From Accumulibacter sp. (lineage in GTDB: Bacteria; Pseudomonadota; Gammaproteobacteria; Burkholderiales; Rhodocyclaceae), in assembly GCA_031264825.1 (NCBI GenBank), contig JAISDL010000191.1:1-13939 (forward strand): 13,939 nt of DNA, in the 5' to 3' direction. Under the pieces are notes generated by a model that saw nothing but the letters and a program-made list of their open reading frames with translations, searched no databases and was not told the DNA's origin. The position numbers were made by a program, and so were the translations under genes. The first letter of the stretch is position 1; each line of letters starts with the position of its first letter. This document shows positions 1 to 7,194 of the stretch, piece by piece.

Positions 1-161
1 GAGTTTGTCATAATGCATAAAGAGGGGTTTTCAAGCGCATTGAAATCATTGAAAACCGCCGGATCTTGCTCGTAATCAGAAATACAGGATACGTATTGAT
101 GCTGAAGGAATGAGCGAACGAGTTTGAAGTTGCGCTGAATCTGCTCGGTTTGCTTTTCCAT
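1..161 (-). CDS. Unrecognised protein, N-terminal fragment (runs off the left edge)
   Basis: An open frame starts with ATG at 161 and runs leftwards without a stop to the window edge, giving 53 codons. It begins MEKQTEQIQRNFKLVRSFLQ and continues with a mixed, soluble-looking sequence holding two Cys, several aromatics and an acidic stretch (DYEQDPAVFNDFNALENP). There is no signal peptide or membrane segment. The composition is protein-like and clearly more AT-rich than the other genes here, which hints at a different origin. An AAGGAG lies upstream on the minus strand, but about 16 bases from the ATG, longer than ideal. I do not recognise the family and assign no function. The gene is divergent from the flavodoxin-AKR gene. 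Overlapping frames in the same stretch look like shadows. Confidence 0.5.
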   Translation of the reverse strand, partial: MEKQTEQIQRNFKLVRSFLQHQYVSCISDYEQDPAVFNDFNALENPSLCIMTN

Positions 162-646
162 CTTCGCCCCGGTTTTTCTCCTTTCCGGAGTGCTCGCCCT
201 GCGTCGCCGGTGCGCTTGAGACGATTTCGTCCGGGTTCGGTTCGCGTGCGGTGCCCGGCAGTGCGTGCGGCTTCCATTGCCCATCCATACCGCCGACACT
301 TCATCGAGCATCCCCTCTCTCCACGCATCCCGCATAAGCGGGAGAACTTGCGGGTGCGGTAACAATTTGAAAAAAGAATCACTTGTATTTGACGTTTGCC
401 CGACCTATGATGTATTCCAGCGCGAATGAATCCGCCGGTGAGCGAATCGTGCAAGAATCGGGCGGGATCGTATCCACAGCGGGCAGGCGCGCGGCGCAAT
501 AAGCACGGCGTATTTCCTTTTCCGGTTCGTCCCTGCTACATACTTCCGTTGGCTCAAGCGGCTCGTCTTCTCAAGCATGAACGATTTGAAAGAGGAATGA
601 AGCGCCGGGTTCTCAATACCGATCGCAAACCCAAGGAGTCTCGGAA
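162..646. other. Intergenic region between divergent genes
   Basis: This 485-base gap separates the left-edge minus-strand gene from the plus-strand fusion gene. It holds a sigma70-like promoter (383-411), a short hairpin at 328-343 (TCCCGC / GCGGGA around ATAA) and the ribosome binding site of the fusion gene. The open frames that cross it lack ribosome binding sites and have shadow-like composition, so I call no gene here. Confidence 0.5.
383..411 (+). promoter_or_regulatory. Putative sigma70 promoter of the flavodoxin-AKR gene
   Basis: TTGTAT at 383-388 and TATGAT at 406-411 are separated by exactly 17 bases. Transcription would start near 418 and leave a leader of about 230 bases before the ATG at 647. 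The -10 is good and the -35 partial. A nearby TTGACG at 389-394 fits -35 better but is only 11 bases from the -10. Confidence 0.4.
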
Positions 647-2263
647 ATGACAAGTTCAGACAACAGTCATCGCTTTTCTCGGCGCGGCGTTCTGAAGATC
701 GCCGCTTTGGGAGTCACGTCCTTATTCTACGCACCCGCAATCCTTCCGATGCGTTCGGCGCGCGCAGCGACGCGCCCGGGCGGCGGAAAGGTTCTGATCG
801 TCTATTATTCCCGTTCGGGGAATACCCGCTTGATGGCGGAAAAAATCCGTACGCTCACCAACGCGGACCTCGTCGAACTTCAGACGGTCGAACCTTACCC
901 CGAAGAGTACCGCGTTGCGACCGAGCAGGCCAAAAAAGAACTCGAAAGCGGTTTTCTGCCGGCGTTGAAAACGCAGGTGCAAAATCTCGGCGCCTACGAC
1001 ACCGTATTGGTCGGCTCGCCCTGCTGGTGGAGCAACATGGCGCCTCCGGTCAGGAGCTTTCTTTCCAAAAACGATTTGTCCGGGAAGGCGCTCGCGCTGT
1101 TCATGACGCACGGAGGGAGCGGCTTCGGAAAGGCGCGTGACGACCTTGCGAAGCTTTGCCCCAAGTCCACGCTTCTCGATGGGCTAGCCGTCAAAGGTTC
1201 GGGGGTGAAGGACGCCGACGGCGAAATCGCGCGTTGGCTCGATAAAATCGGTTTGCGCCAAGCGCGGGAGGGCGGGAAGATGCCGAAGCGTTTCCTCGGA
1301 AAAAGCGGTCTGGAAGTTTCAGCCATCGGTTTGGGTTGCATGGGTATGAGCCACGGTTACGGCCCGGCTTCGGACAAGCGGGAAATGATTACGCTCATTC
1401 ATCAGGCCGTCGAGCGCGGAGTGACTTTTTTCGATACCGCCGAAGTCTATGGGCCGTACGTCAACGAGGAACTCGTCGGCGAAGCGCTTCTCCCGTTTCG
1501 TGACCGGGTCGTCATCGCGACGAAGTTCGGCATTGCGAGGGGCGACGGAGAACAGGTGCTCGACAGCCGTCCGGAGCGGATCAGGACTTCCGTCGAAGGC
1601 TCGTTGAGGCGCCTGCGGACCGAAACGATAGACCTTTACTATCAGCACCGCGTCGACCCGAAGGTTCCGATCGAGGACGTGGCGGGAACCGTCGGCGAAC
1701 TGATCCGGCAGGGCAAGGTCCGGCACTGGGGACTTTCGGAAGCCGGTGTCGCGACGATTCGCCGCGCGCACGGTGTACAGCCGCTCGCCGCCGTTCAAAG
1801 CGAATATTCGATGTTCTGGAGACAGCCGGAAGAAGAACTGCTTCCCGCACTCGAAGAATTGGGGATCGGGTTCGTTCCGTTCAGCCCCTTGGGCAAGGGA
1901 TTCCTGACGGGAAGCTTCGACAGGAACGCGACGTTTTCGAGCGACGATTCGCGTAGCCGCTTCCCGCGGTTTACGCCGGAAAACCTCGACGCGAACCAGG
2001 CTCTGGTGGACCTCGTCAAGAAAATCGCCTCGCAAAAGGAGACGACACCCGCGAGGATCGCGTTGGCGTGGCTACTTGCGCAAAAACCGTGGATCGTCCC
2101 GATTCCCGGAACGAGGCGGCTCGATCGGCTGGAAGAGAACCTGGGCGCCGCCTCGGTCGCTCTGACCGCGCCCGAATTGCGCGACATCGGTACCGCGCTT
2201 TCCGGCATCACGATCCACGGTGCGCGCTACCCCGAAGCTCTGCAGAAGAACATCGGGCGCTGA
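647..2263 (+). CDS. Tat-signal flavodoxin / aldo-keto reductase fusion protein
   Basis: A 538-residue protein with three parts. Residues 1-41 look like a twin-arginine signal: SRRGVLK, a hydrophobic stretch, then an ARA|AT cleavage-like site. Residues about 46-203 are a flavodoxin-like domain with the FMN phosphate-loop motif SRSGNT (55-60), PCWWSNMAPP (125-134) and THGGSG. Residues about 212-530 are a full-length aldo/keto reductase beginning MPKRFLGKSGLEVS, with the family's Asp263, Tyr268, Lys293 and His334 all present and a C-terminal GTRRLDRLEEN element of NADP-binding type. The start is set by AAGGAG at 633-638, 8 bases before the ATG. The junction (RQAREGGK) is very short, and Met212 looks like an ordinary AKR start, so two adjacent genes have probably merged. 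AKRs use NAD(P)H, which is not expected in the periplasm, so the site of action is uncertain. The substrate is unknown. Confidence 0.88.
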   Translation: MTSSDNSHRFSRRGVLKIAALGVTSLFYAPAILPMRSARAATRPGGGKVLIVYYSRSGNTRLMAEKIRTLTNADLVELQTVEPYPEEYRVATEQAKKELESGFLPALKTQVQNLGAYDTVLVGSPCWWSNMAPPVRSFLSKNDLSGKALALFMTHGGSGFGKARDDLAKLCPKSTLLDGLAVKGSGVKDADGEIARWLDKIGLRQAREGGKMPKRFLGKSGLEVSAIGLGCMGMSHGYGPASDKREMITLIHQAVERGVTFFDTAEVYGPYVNEELVGEALLPFRDRVVIATKFGIARGDGEQVLDSRPERIRTSVEGSLRRLRTETIDLYYQHRVDPKVPIEDVAGTVGELIRQGKVRHWGLSEAGVATIRRAHGVQPLAAVQSEYSMFWRQPEEELLPALEELGIGFVPFSPLGKGFLTGSFDRNATFSSDDSRSRFPRFTPENLDANQALVDLVKKIASQKETTPARIALAWLLAQKPWIVPIPGTRRLDRLEENLGAASVALTAPELRDIGTALSGITIHGARYPEALQKNIGR

Positions 2264-2265
2264 CG

Positions 2266-2300
2266 GGAGACAGGAGACAGGAGACAGGAGACAGAGGACA
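2266..2300. repeat. Heptamer tandem repeat (GGAGACA)n
   Basis: Four perfect copies of GGAGACA occupy 2266-2293 and a degenerate fifth (GAGGACA) follows at 2294-2300, starting two bases after the stop codon of the fusion gene. The unit resembles the GGAATCA and GGAGTCA heptamers flanking the 81-bp elements at 6748-7050, so it is probably part of the same repeat system. Confidence 0.85.
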
Positions 2301-2315
2301 GAACGGCCTGCGGCC

Positions 2316-2396
2316 TCAGGTATCAGATCGGTTACCGGCGGCTTCGCCGCCGGAGAAAGAGCTTTGAAACACCGATCGGTTTTATCTGATCCCTGA
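2316..2396. repeat. 81-bp inverted-repeat element, copy A
   Basis: This intergenic element is bounded by TCAGGTATCAGAT and ATCTGATCCCTGA, 13-base imperfect inverted ends with one mismatch. Inside is a strong hairpin, CCGGCGGC-TTC-GCCGCCGG, and later the palindrome ACCGATCGGT. Copies B (6769-6849) and C (6950-7030) have exactly the same length and plan, and A is the most diverged in its middle (AAAGAGCTTT). It lies between two convergent genes, the fusion gene and proB, where its hairpin could also help end transcription. Confidence 0.85.
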
Positions 2397-2412
2397 CCAG
2401 GGCGCCGACCGA

Positions 2413-3531
2413 TCAATAGACGATCAGGTTGGAACGGTGAATGATTTCGGGCGCGTCGACGTAGCCGAGAATCGTTTCGATTTCGGCGCTCGCGTGGCGC
2501 GCGATTCGGCGCGCTTCGTTGCTGCCGTAATTGACGAGGCCGCGGGCGACTTCGACGCCGTCGGGTGAGACGCACGCGACGGCGGCGCCGCGCTCGAATT
2601 CGCCCCGGACTTCGACGACGCCGACGGGGAGGAGGCTTTTCCCCGCTTCGAGCGCTTTGACGGCGCCCGCGTCGAGAAGGAGGCGACCGCCGAGTTGCAA
2701 CTGGTCGGCGAGCCACTGCTTTTTCGCCTTGAGCGGGTGCGTTTCGGCGGTAAAGAGCGTGCCGATCGCCTCTCCGCGCGCGAGGCGGAGCAGAACTTCG
2801 CGCTCGCAACCGCTGGCGACGACCGTGTGCGCGCCGCTGCGCGACGCGCGTTTGGCCGCGACGACCTTGGTCAGCATGCCGCCTCGTCCGTATTGCGACC
2901 CCGCGCCGCCGGCCATCGCTTCGAGCGACGGGTCGCCGGCCATCGCTTCACGGACGAGCGTTGCCGAGGGGTCTTTGCGCGGGTCGGCGGTGAAAAGTCC
3001 GGCCTGGTCGGTCAGGATGACGAGAACGTCCGCTTCGATGAGGTTGGCGACGAGCGCGCCGAGTGTGTCGTTGTCGCCGAATTTGATTTCGTCGGTGACG
3101 ACGGTATCGTTTTCGTTGATGATGGGGACGACGCCGAGTTTGAGCAGCGTCGCCAGCGTCGTCCGGGCGTTGAGGTAGCGTTTTCGGTCGGAAAGGTCGT
3201 CGTGCGTGAGCAGGATCTGCGCCGTTTGCAGACCGTGTTCCGAAAAGGTCGATTCGTAGGCCTGGGCAAGACCCATCTGCCCGACGGCGGCGCAGACCTG
3301 GAGTTCGCTGACGGCGGCGGGGCGCTTTTTCCATCCGAGACGTTGCATGCCGCAGGCGATCGCGCCCGACGAAACGACGACGATTTCCCTGCCGTCGCGC
3401 GCAAGTTCGGCGATCTGGCGCGTCCATTCGCCGATGCGCGAAAGGTCGAGTCCCTCGCCGTCGTGCGTGATGAGCGAGGAACCGATCTTGACGACGAGCC
3501 GCTCGGCGTGGGCGATGTGCGTGAGCGTCAT
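2413..3531 (-). CDS. proB: Glutamate 5-kinase
   Basis: This cytoplasmic enzyme phosphorylates L-glutamate to gamma-glutamyl phosphate, the first step of proline synthesis, and in the family is feedback-inhibited by proline. The 372-residue protein has the usual two-domain form. An amino-acid-kinase domain spans about residues 9-255 with VVKIGSS (13-19), VSSGAIA (53-59), INENDTV (138-144), FGDND (151-155), LTDQAGL (173-179) and RGGMLTK (216-222). A PUA domain follows from about 278 to 365 (LLLDAGAVKALEAGKSLLPVG onwards). It is the last gene of the rplU-rpmA-obgE-proB run, with a 32-base gap after obgE. No strong Shine-Dalgarno is seen, so translation may depend on coupling to obgE. Downstream it meets repeat copy A and the convergent fusion gene. 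Confidence 0.97.
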   Translation of the reverse strand: MTLTHIAHAERLVVKIGSSLITHDGEGLDLSRIGEWTRQIAELARDGREIVVVSSGAIACGMQRLGWKKRPAAVSELQVCAAVGQMGLAQAYESTFSEHGLQTAQILLTHDDLSDRKRYLNARTTLATLLKLGVVPIINENDTVVTDEIKFGDNDTLGALVANLIEADVLVILTDQAGLFTADPRKDPSATLVREAMAGDPSLEAMAGGAGSQYGRGGMLTKVVAAKRASRSGAHTVVASGCEREVLLRLARGEAIGTLFTAETHPLKAKKQWLADQLQLGGRLLLDAGAVKALEAGKSLLPVGVVEVRGEFERGAAVACVSPDGVEVARGLVNYGSNEARRIARHASAEIETILGYVDAPEIIHRSNLIVY

Positions 3532-3563
3532 GGGTGGGAAGCTTCCATCGTTTGCGCGTTCAT

Positions 3564-4643
3564 TCAGGCTTTGGCGTCGTCGTCGAAAAAGGCCCGGGAG
3601 CGGTTTTCCGCCGTCGGCGCTTCGGGCGGGCCGAGCGCGTCGAGCGCTTCCTGCAATTTATAGACGAGCGCTCGGCAGCCTTCGCCGTTGATCGCGCTGA
3701 TGCGAAAGACCGGCGCGCCGCGCGCGTCGAAGTCCGCGAGAAAATCGGCGACGCGGGCGTCGCGTTCTTCTTCGGGGATGCAGTCGAGCTTGTTGAGGAC
3801 GATCCAACGCGGCCTCGCGGCGAGTTCGGGGCTGTATTTTTCGAGTTCCGCGACGATGGCTTCGGCGCCCCGCGCGGGACGATCGTCTGGGTCGGGCGGC
3901 GCGAGGTCGACGAGGTGCAGGAGCAATCGCGTGCGCGAGAGGTGCTTGAGAAAGCGAATCCCAAGCCCCGCGCCTTCCGCCGCGCCTTCGATCAGCCCGG
4001 GAACGTCGGCGATCACGAAACTTTTGTTTTCGTCGATGCGAACGACGCCGAGGTTCGGGTGCAGCGTCGTGAAGGGGTAGTCGGCGACTTTGGGGCGCGC
4101 GGCGGAAACCGCGCGGATGAAGGTGCTTTTCCCCGCGTTGGGCAGACCGAAGAGGCCGACGTCGGCGAGTACGCGCAATTCCATGCGAAGATCGCGTTCC
4201 TCTCCGGCCTCCCCCGGCGTACATTGTCGCGGTGTGCGGTTGGTGCTCGATTTGAAATGCGTGTTGCCGATCCCGCCGCGACCGCCCTTGGCGATCAGGG
4301 CTTTCTTTTCGTCGGCGTCAAGGTCGGCGACGACCGCGCCGGTATTCATGTCCACGATGAGCGTTCCGACGGGAACGTGAAGGACGATGTCTTTTCCGCC
4401 CTTGCCGTAACAGTTGCCCGACCCGCCGTTTTCGCCGTGTTGCGCGACGAATTTGCGCGTGTAGCGGAATTCGATCAGCGTATTGACGTTACGGTCGGCG
4501 ATCGCAAAGACGTCGCCGCCGCTCCCGCCGTTGCCGCCGTCGGGGCCGCCTTCGGGTTCGTACTTCTCGCGGCGGAACGAAACGACGCCGTTGCCGCCGC
4601 GTCCCGCGGCAACGTAAATTTTGGCTTCGTCGATGAACTTCAT
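3564..4643 (-). CDS. obgE: GTPase ObgE/CgtA, ribosome assembly
   Basis: Essential Obg-family GTPase that binds the 50S subunit and links its assembly to growth and stress. The 359-residue protein starts MKFIDEAKIYVAAGRGGNGV, the glycine-rich Obg fold (about 1-158). The G domain follows with G1 GLPNAGKS (166-173), G2 FTT (191-193), G3 DVPG (213-216), G4 NKLD (284-287) and G5 SAI (316-318). The C-terminus ends after the G domain in a short acidic tail (FFDDDAKA), as in many proteobacterial forms, with no extra C-terminal domain. It lies 192 bases downstream of rpmA, a gap holding a perfect hairpin, and 32 bases upstream of proB. The ribosome binding site before the ATG is weak. Confidence 0.97.
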   Translation of the reverse strand: MKFIDEAKIYVAAGRGGNGVVSFRREKYEPEGGPDGGNGGSGGDVFAIADRNVNTLIEFRYTRKFVAQHGENGGSGNCYGKGGKDIVLHVPVGTLIVDMNTGAVVADLDADEKKALIAKGGRGGIGNTHFKSSTNRTPRQCTPGEAGEERDLRMELRVLADVGLFGLPNAGKSTFIRAVSAARPKVADYPFTTLHPNLGVVRIDENKSFVIADVPGLIEGAAEGAGLGIRFLKHLSRTRLLLHLVDLAPPDPDDRPARGAEAIVAELEKYSPELAARPRWIVLNKLDCIPEEERDARVADFLADFDARGAPVFRISAINGEGCRALVYKLQEALDALGPPEAPTAENRSRAFFDDDAKA

Positions 4644-4794
4644 CGCGTGGGGGTTCCGTGGGATGCGCCTGCCTCGGAAGGCTTCAGAACGCGCTGCCGC
4701 AAGGCTTGGGCTTGAGGGCGCGCCGCAGGGCGCCGGCGAAAAGGCTTTTCCCTTTCGGGCGTGTCGAGCGAGGGCGCTTTCTCGTACCGTGACC

Positions 4795-4826
4795 CGTCCG
4801 TGACGCTTTTCGTCACGGACGCTTTT
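4795..4826 (+). terminator. Perfect hairpin with T-run, reading on the plus strand
   Basis: CGTCCGTGACG and CGTCACGGACG form an 11-bp perfect stem around a CTTTT loop, followed on the plus strand by CTTTTT. It has the form of an intrinsic terminator on the plus strand, yet the genes around it (rpmA, obgE) are transcribed on the minus strand. On the minus strand the T-run precedes the stem as an A-run, so it would not end the rplU operon. It could stop antisense transcription or act as a processing or stabilising hairpin after rpmA. Confidence 0.55.
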
Positions 4827-4835
4827 TGAACGAAG

Positions 4836-5093
4836 TTACTCGGCGACGACGCAGACGGTGCGGCGGCGTTTTTCACCCTTGACGACGAACTTGACCTGCC
4901 CGTCGATGAGTGCGTAAAGCGTATGATCTTTGCCGACGCCGACGTTTACACCCGGATGGAAGGGCGTTCCGCGCTGACGGACGAGGATGTTGCCCGCCAA
5001 AACCTTCTGGCCGCCGTAACGCTTGACGCCGAGGCGTTTCGATTCCGATTCGCGGCCGTTCCGTGAACTGCCGCCCGCTTTTTTGTGTGCCAT
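4836..5093 (-). CDS. rpmA: 50S ribosomal protein L27
   Basis: A component of the large ribosomal subunit whose N-terminus reaches towards the peptidyl transferase centre. The 85-residue protein shows the family start MAHKKAGGSSRNGRESESKR and the core features RQRGT, FHPGVNVGVGKDHTLYAL. The length is normal. AAGGAA lies about 10 bases upstream of the ATG on the minus strand. It sits 18 bases after rplU in the standard L21-L27 order and shares its promoter. Confidence 0.98.
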   Translation of the reverse strand: MAHKKAGGSSRNGRESESKRLGVKRYGGQKVLAGNILVRQRGTPFHPGVNVGVGKDHTLYALIDGQVKFVVKGEKRRRTVCVVAE

Positions 5094-5111
5094 GAGTCGG
5101 TTTCCTTTCCG

Positions 5112-5423
5112 TCAGGCCGAGATGCCGTCGATGCGGACTTCGGTGTAGTTTTGACGATGGCCTTGGTGCTTCTGATAATGCTTGCGGCGGCGCATCTTGA
5201 ATATCCTGATCTTGTCGTGGCGACCTTGCGAAAGCACGGTGGCTTTCACCGACGCTCCGGAAACGAAGGGCGTTCCGATTGTGACGGACTCGCCTTCGCC
5301 GACCATCAGGATTTGATCAAGGGTAATTTCCGCGCCGACTTCTGCAGGTATCTGTTCTATTTTCAATTTTTCGCCGTCGGCAACGCGGTATTGCTTGCCG
5401 CCGGTTTTTATGACCGCATACAT
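5112..5423 (-). CDS. rplU: 50S ribosomal protein L21
   Basis: Large-subunit protein that binds 23S rRNA. From the ATG at 5423 the product is 103 residues, the normal length, beginning MYAVIKTGGKQYRV and carrying KMRRRKHYQKHQGHRQ near the end. The open frame extends 28 codons upstream to 5507, but that stretch overlaps the promoter at 5458-5485 and is not L21-like, so 5423 is the start. AGGG lies about 9 bases upstream. It is the first gene of the rplU-rpmA-obgE-proB unit and is divergent from ispB. Confidence 0.97.
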   Translation of the reverse strand: MYAVIKTGGKQYRVADGEKLKIEQIPAEVGAEITLDQILMVGEGESVTIGTPFVSGASVKATVLSQGRHDKIRIFKMRRRKHYQKHQGHRQNYTEVRIDGISA

Positions 5424-5457
5424 AGTGTGGACCCTAAAGGTGAGCAGAGAACCACGC

Positions 5458-5485
5458 ATTATACTTATTATCGGCGCCAAGTCAA
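5458..5485 (-). promoter_or_regulatory. Sigma70 promoter of the rplU operon
   Basis: On the minus strand TTGACT (5485-5480) and a perfect TATAAT (5463-5458) are separated by 16 bases. Transcription would start near 5450, about 27 bases before the rplU ATG at 5423. It is the best consensus promoter in the window, as expected for ribosomal protein genes. Confidence 0.8.
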
Positions 5486-5658
5486 AACGATTCGGCGCCT
5501 CGGACATTCTCCGACGCCGCGCGAGGCCGGAGAACTGCTAACATGGCGCTTCGCCGATCGGTTTTTCCGGAAGCTCGCCAAGGGCCGCGTTCCGGCGTGT
5601 GAAGCGCCGTGAGGAAAAACCTTAAAATGCCGACGTGCGGACTTACAGGGAAGCGTTC

Positions 5659-6627
5659 GTGAATCTCGAAAAACTCTATCAACCGATACGCCGGGACATG
5701 CTTGCCGTCGATGCGATGACCGAGGCGCGCCTTCGCTCGCGCGCGGCGCTCGTGCGGCGGATCGCGGAACACATCCTTCTGGGCGGCGGAAAGCGCCTCC
5801 GTCCGGCGCTCGTCCTGCTCTCGTCGGGCGCGCTCGGATACCGCGGCACCGCGCACCACGTCCTCGCGGCGGTCGTCGAGTTCATCCATACGGCGACCTT
5901 GTTGCACGACGATGTCGTCGACGATTCGAGTCTTCGGCGCGGCCGCGAGACGGCGAACACGCTTTTCGGGAACGCGGCGAGTATTCTCGTCGGCGATTTC
6001 TTCTACTCGCGCGCTTTCGAGATGATGGTCGAAGTCGGCGAGACGCGCGTGATGCGGGTCTTGTCCGAGGCGACGAGCGTCATCGCCGAAGGCGAGGTCC
6101 TGCAACTCATGAACTGCCGCAACGCCGACATCGGCGAAGCCGAGTATCTGGACATCATTCGCTGTAAAACGGCCAAGTTTTTCGAAACCGCGGCGCGGAT
6201 CGGCGCGATACTCGGGCGAGCTTCGTCCGGGGTCGAGCGGAGCCTCGCCGACTACGGGATGCACCTCGGCGTCGCCTTTCAACTGATCGACGACGTGCTG
6301 GACTATTCGGGGGTCGAGTCCGAGATCGGGAAGCGCCTGGGCGACGACCTCGCGGAAGGCAAACCGACGCTGCCGCTCATCCACGTTCTGCAAAACGGGA
6401 CGCCGGAACAAAAAGCCCACGTTCGCAAGGCGATCGAAATATCGGGGCGCGACGACTTCGAGAAAGTGCTCTCGGCGGTTCGCGCTTCCGGCGCGCTCAC
6501 GTACGCTCGGCAAAAGGCCGAGGCCGAGGCCGAACTCGCCGTCGCCGCGATTCAATGCCTTCCGCCTTCCCCCTGCAAGGATTCTTTGCTAGAATTCCCC
6601 CTCTTCGCCGTCACGCGGGAATTTTGA
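5659..6627 (+). CDS. ispB: Octaprenyl diphosphate synthase (long-chain trans-prenyltransferase)
   Basis: Makes the long all-trans prenyl diphosphate used for the ubiquinone/menaquinone side chain by adding isopentenyl diphosphate units to farnesyl diphosphate. The 322-residue protein has the first aspartate-rich motif LLHDDVVD (81-88), the second QLIDDVLD (208-215), GGGKRLRP (42-49) and KPTLP, all typical of the family. I chose the GTG at 5659: it gives an N-terminus (MNLEKLYQP) like that of E. coli IspB (MNLEK), and AGGGA at 5647-5651 is 7 bases upstream. An in-frame GTG at 5635 lacks this and sits about where transcription from a weak TAAAAT (5623-5628) would begin. The chain length of the product cannot be read from the sequence. 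Its position, divergent from rplU and followed by tRNA-Pro, matches proteobacterial order. Confidence 0.95.
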   Translation: MNLEKLYQPIRRDMLAVDAMTEARLRSRAALVRRIAEHILLGGGKRLRPALVLLSSGALGYRGTAHHVLAAVVEFIHTATLLHDDVVDDSSLRRGRETANTLFGNAASILVGDFFYSRAFEMMVEVGETRVMRVLSEATSVIAEGEVLQLMNCRNADIGEAEYLDIIRCKTAKFFETAARIGAILGRASSGVERSLADYGMHLGVAFQLIDDVLDYSGVESEIGKRLGDDLAEGKPTLPLIHVLQNGTPEQKAHVRKAIEISGRDDFEKVLSAVRASGALTYARQKAEAEAELAVAAIQCLPPSPCKDSLLEFPLFAVTREF

Positions 6628-6665
6628 CGTTCCCGTCGTCAAGCGCGGCGAAAGTCCAAAAAAGT

Positions 6666-6742
<77 letters not shown>

Positions 6743-6747
6743 TCTTT

Positions 6748-6858
6748 TCAGGTATCAGGAATCAGATGTCAGGAATCAGATCAGTTAGCGGCGGCGTTGC
6801 CGCCGGAGAGAATCAACGAAACACCGATTGGTTTTCATCTGATCCCTGATGCCTGATA
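6748..6858. repeat. 81-bp inverted-repeat element, copy B, with heptamer flanks
   Basis: The 81-bp core is 6769-6849, with ends TCAGGAATCAGAT and ATCTGATCCCTGA and a central GCGGC-GTT-GCCGC hairpin. To the left are extra 7-base units (TCAGGTA, TCAGGAA) and to the right TGCCTGATA, so the left flank from 6753 and the right end can pair as a longer inverted repeat. Copy B differs from C at only a few core positions. It begins six bases after the tRNA-Pro CCA end. Confidence 0.85.
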
Positions 6859-6872
6859 TGCGCCTGCGGAAC

Positions 6873-6899
6873 GTTGGGCTTCTCTTCGTTCAGCCCAAC
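6873..6899. repeat. Hairpin GTTGGGCT...AGCCCAAC
   Basis: A perfect 8-bp stem, GTTGGGCT (6873-6880) with AGCCCAAC (6892-6899), encloses an 11-base loop. It looks like an extragenic palindromic repeat, but only one copy occurs in this window. No T-run follows, so it is not a typical terminator. Confidence 0.6.
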
Positions 6900-6909
6900 C
6901 TATACCGCC

Positions 6910-6937
6910 GACAGGGCACGGCACGCCGTGGCCTGTC
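6910..6937. repeat. Hairpin GACAGG-CACGG...CCGTG-CCTGTC
   Basis: GACAGG (6910-6915) pairs with CCTGTC (6932-6937). Inside, past a G-G mismatch, CACGG pairs with CCGTG around a CACG loop. Its right arm runs into the left heptamer flank of element copy C, suggesting that repeat types are nested or abutting here. Confidence 0.55.
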
Positions 6938-7050
6938 AGGAATCAGGAGTCAGGAATCAGATCAGTGACCGGCGGCGTTGCCGCCGGAGAGAATCAACGA
7001 AACACCGATCGGTTTTCATCTGATCCCTGATCCCTGACATCTGATCCCTG
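6936..7050. repeat. 81-bp inverted-repeat element, copy C, with heptamer flanks
   Basis: The 81-bp core is 6950-7030. The left flank carries TCAGGAA and TCAGGAG (6936-6949), and the right flank carries TCCCTGA- and CATCTGATCCCTG-type units up to 7050. The internal hairpin CCGGCGGC (6969-6976) - GTT - GCCGCCGG (6980-6987) is perfect. The core is nearly identical to copy B and of the same length as copy A. A run of six T follows at 7051-7056. Confidence 0.85.
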
Positions 7051-7194
7051 TTTTTTAGGCCGCCTCCGCCATAAAGGCTCCATAAGCGTACCCGAAACCG
7101 GCGCGACGTGGAATAATCTTGAATCTTGGAAAGGGGCCGCGCGCGTATCGGGCCGCTTTGACGTTTCCCAGGATCAAATGAATGGAGGTTTCGA

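Larger units (their letters stand above)
6743..7194. other. Repeat-rich intergenic spacer
   Basis: These 452 bases between the tRNA and the nitroreductase gene contain no credible coding region. They are mostly repeats: 81-bp element copies B and C with heptamer flanks, and between them two hairpins (6873-6899 and 6910-6937). The last 140 bases hold only the nitroreductase ribosome binding site and no convincing promoter. Confidence 0.7.

Noticed and set aside
389..411. TTGACG as the -35 for the TATGAT at 406
   Set aside because: The spacer would be only 11 bases; TTGTAT at 383 gives 17.
426..650. 74-codon plus-strand frame ending in an ATGA overlap with the fusion gene
   Set aside because: No ribosome binding site before its ATG, which lies only about 8 bases after the predicted transcript start, and the composition looks like translated leader. 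The overlap is tempting but unsupported.
1280..2263. Separate aldo/keto reductase gene starting at Met212
   Set aside because: There is no stop between the domains, so the annotation keeps one gene. The internal start is kept as a question in the findings.
5424..5507. Extended N-terminus of rplU
   Set aside because: The added 28 residues are unlike L21 and would overlap the strong promoter.
5482..6555. Long antisense frame opposite ispB (357 codons)
   Set aside because: Composition (Arg, Asp, Val, Glu rich, no motifs) is that of a mirror frame of a high-GC gene; ispB is certain. The same reasoning removes long frames opposite proB, obgE, pilS, pilR and the AKR domain.
6748..7050. CRISPR-like array
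   Set aside because: The repeats are inverted-ended elements with heptamer flanks. There are only two copies here, no regular unique spacers and no cas genes.
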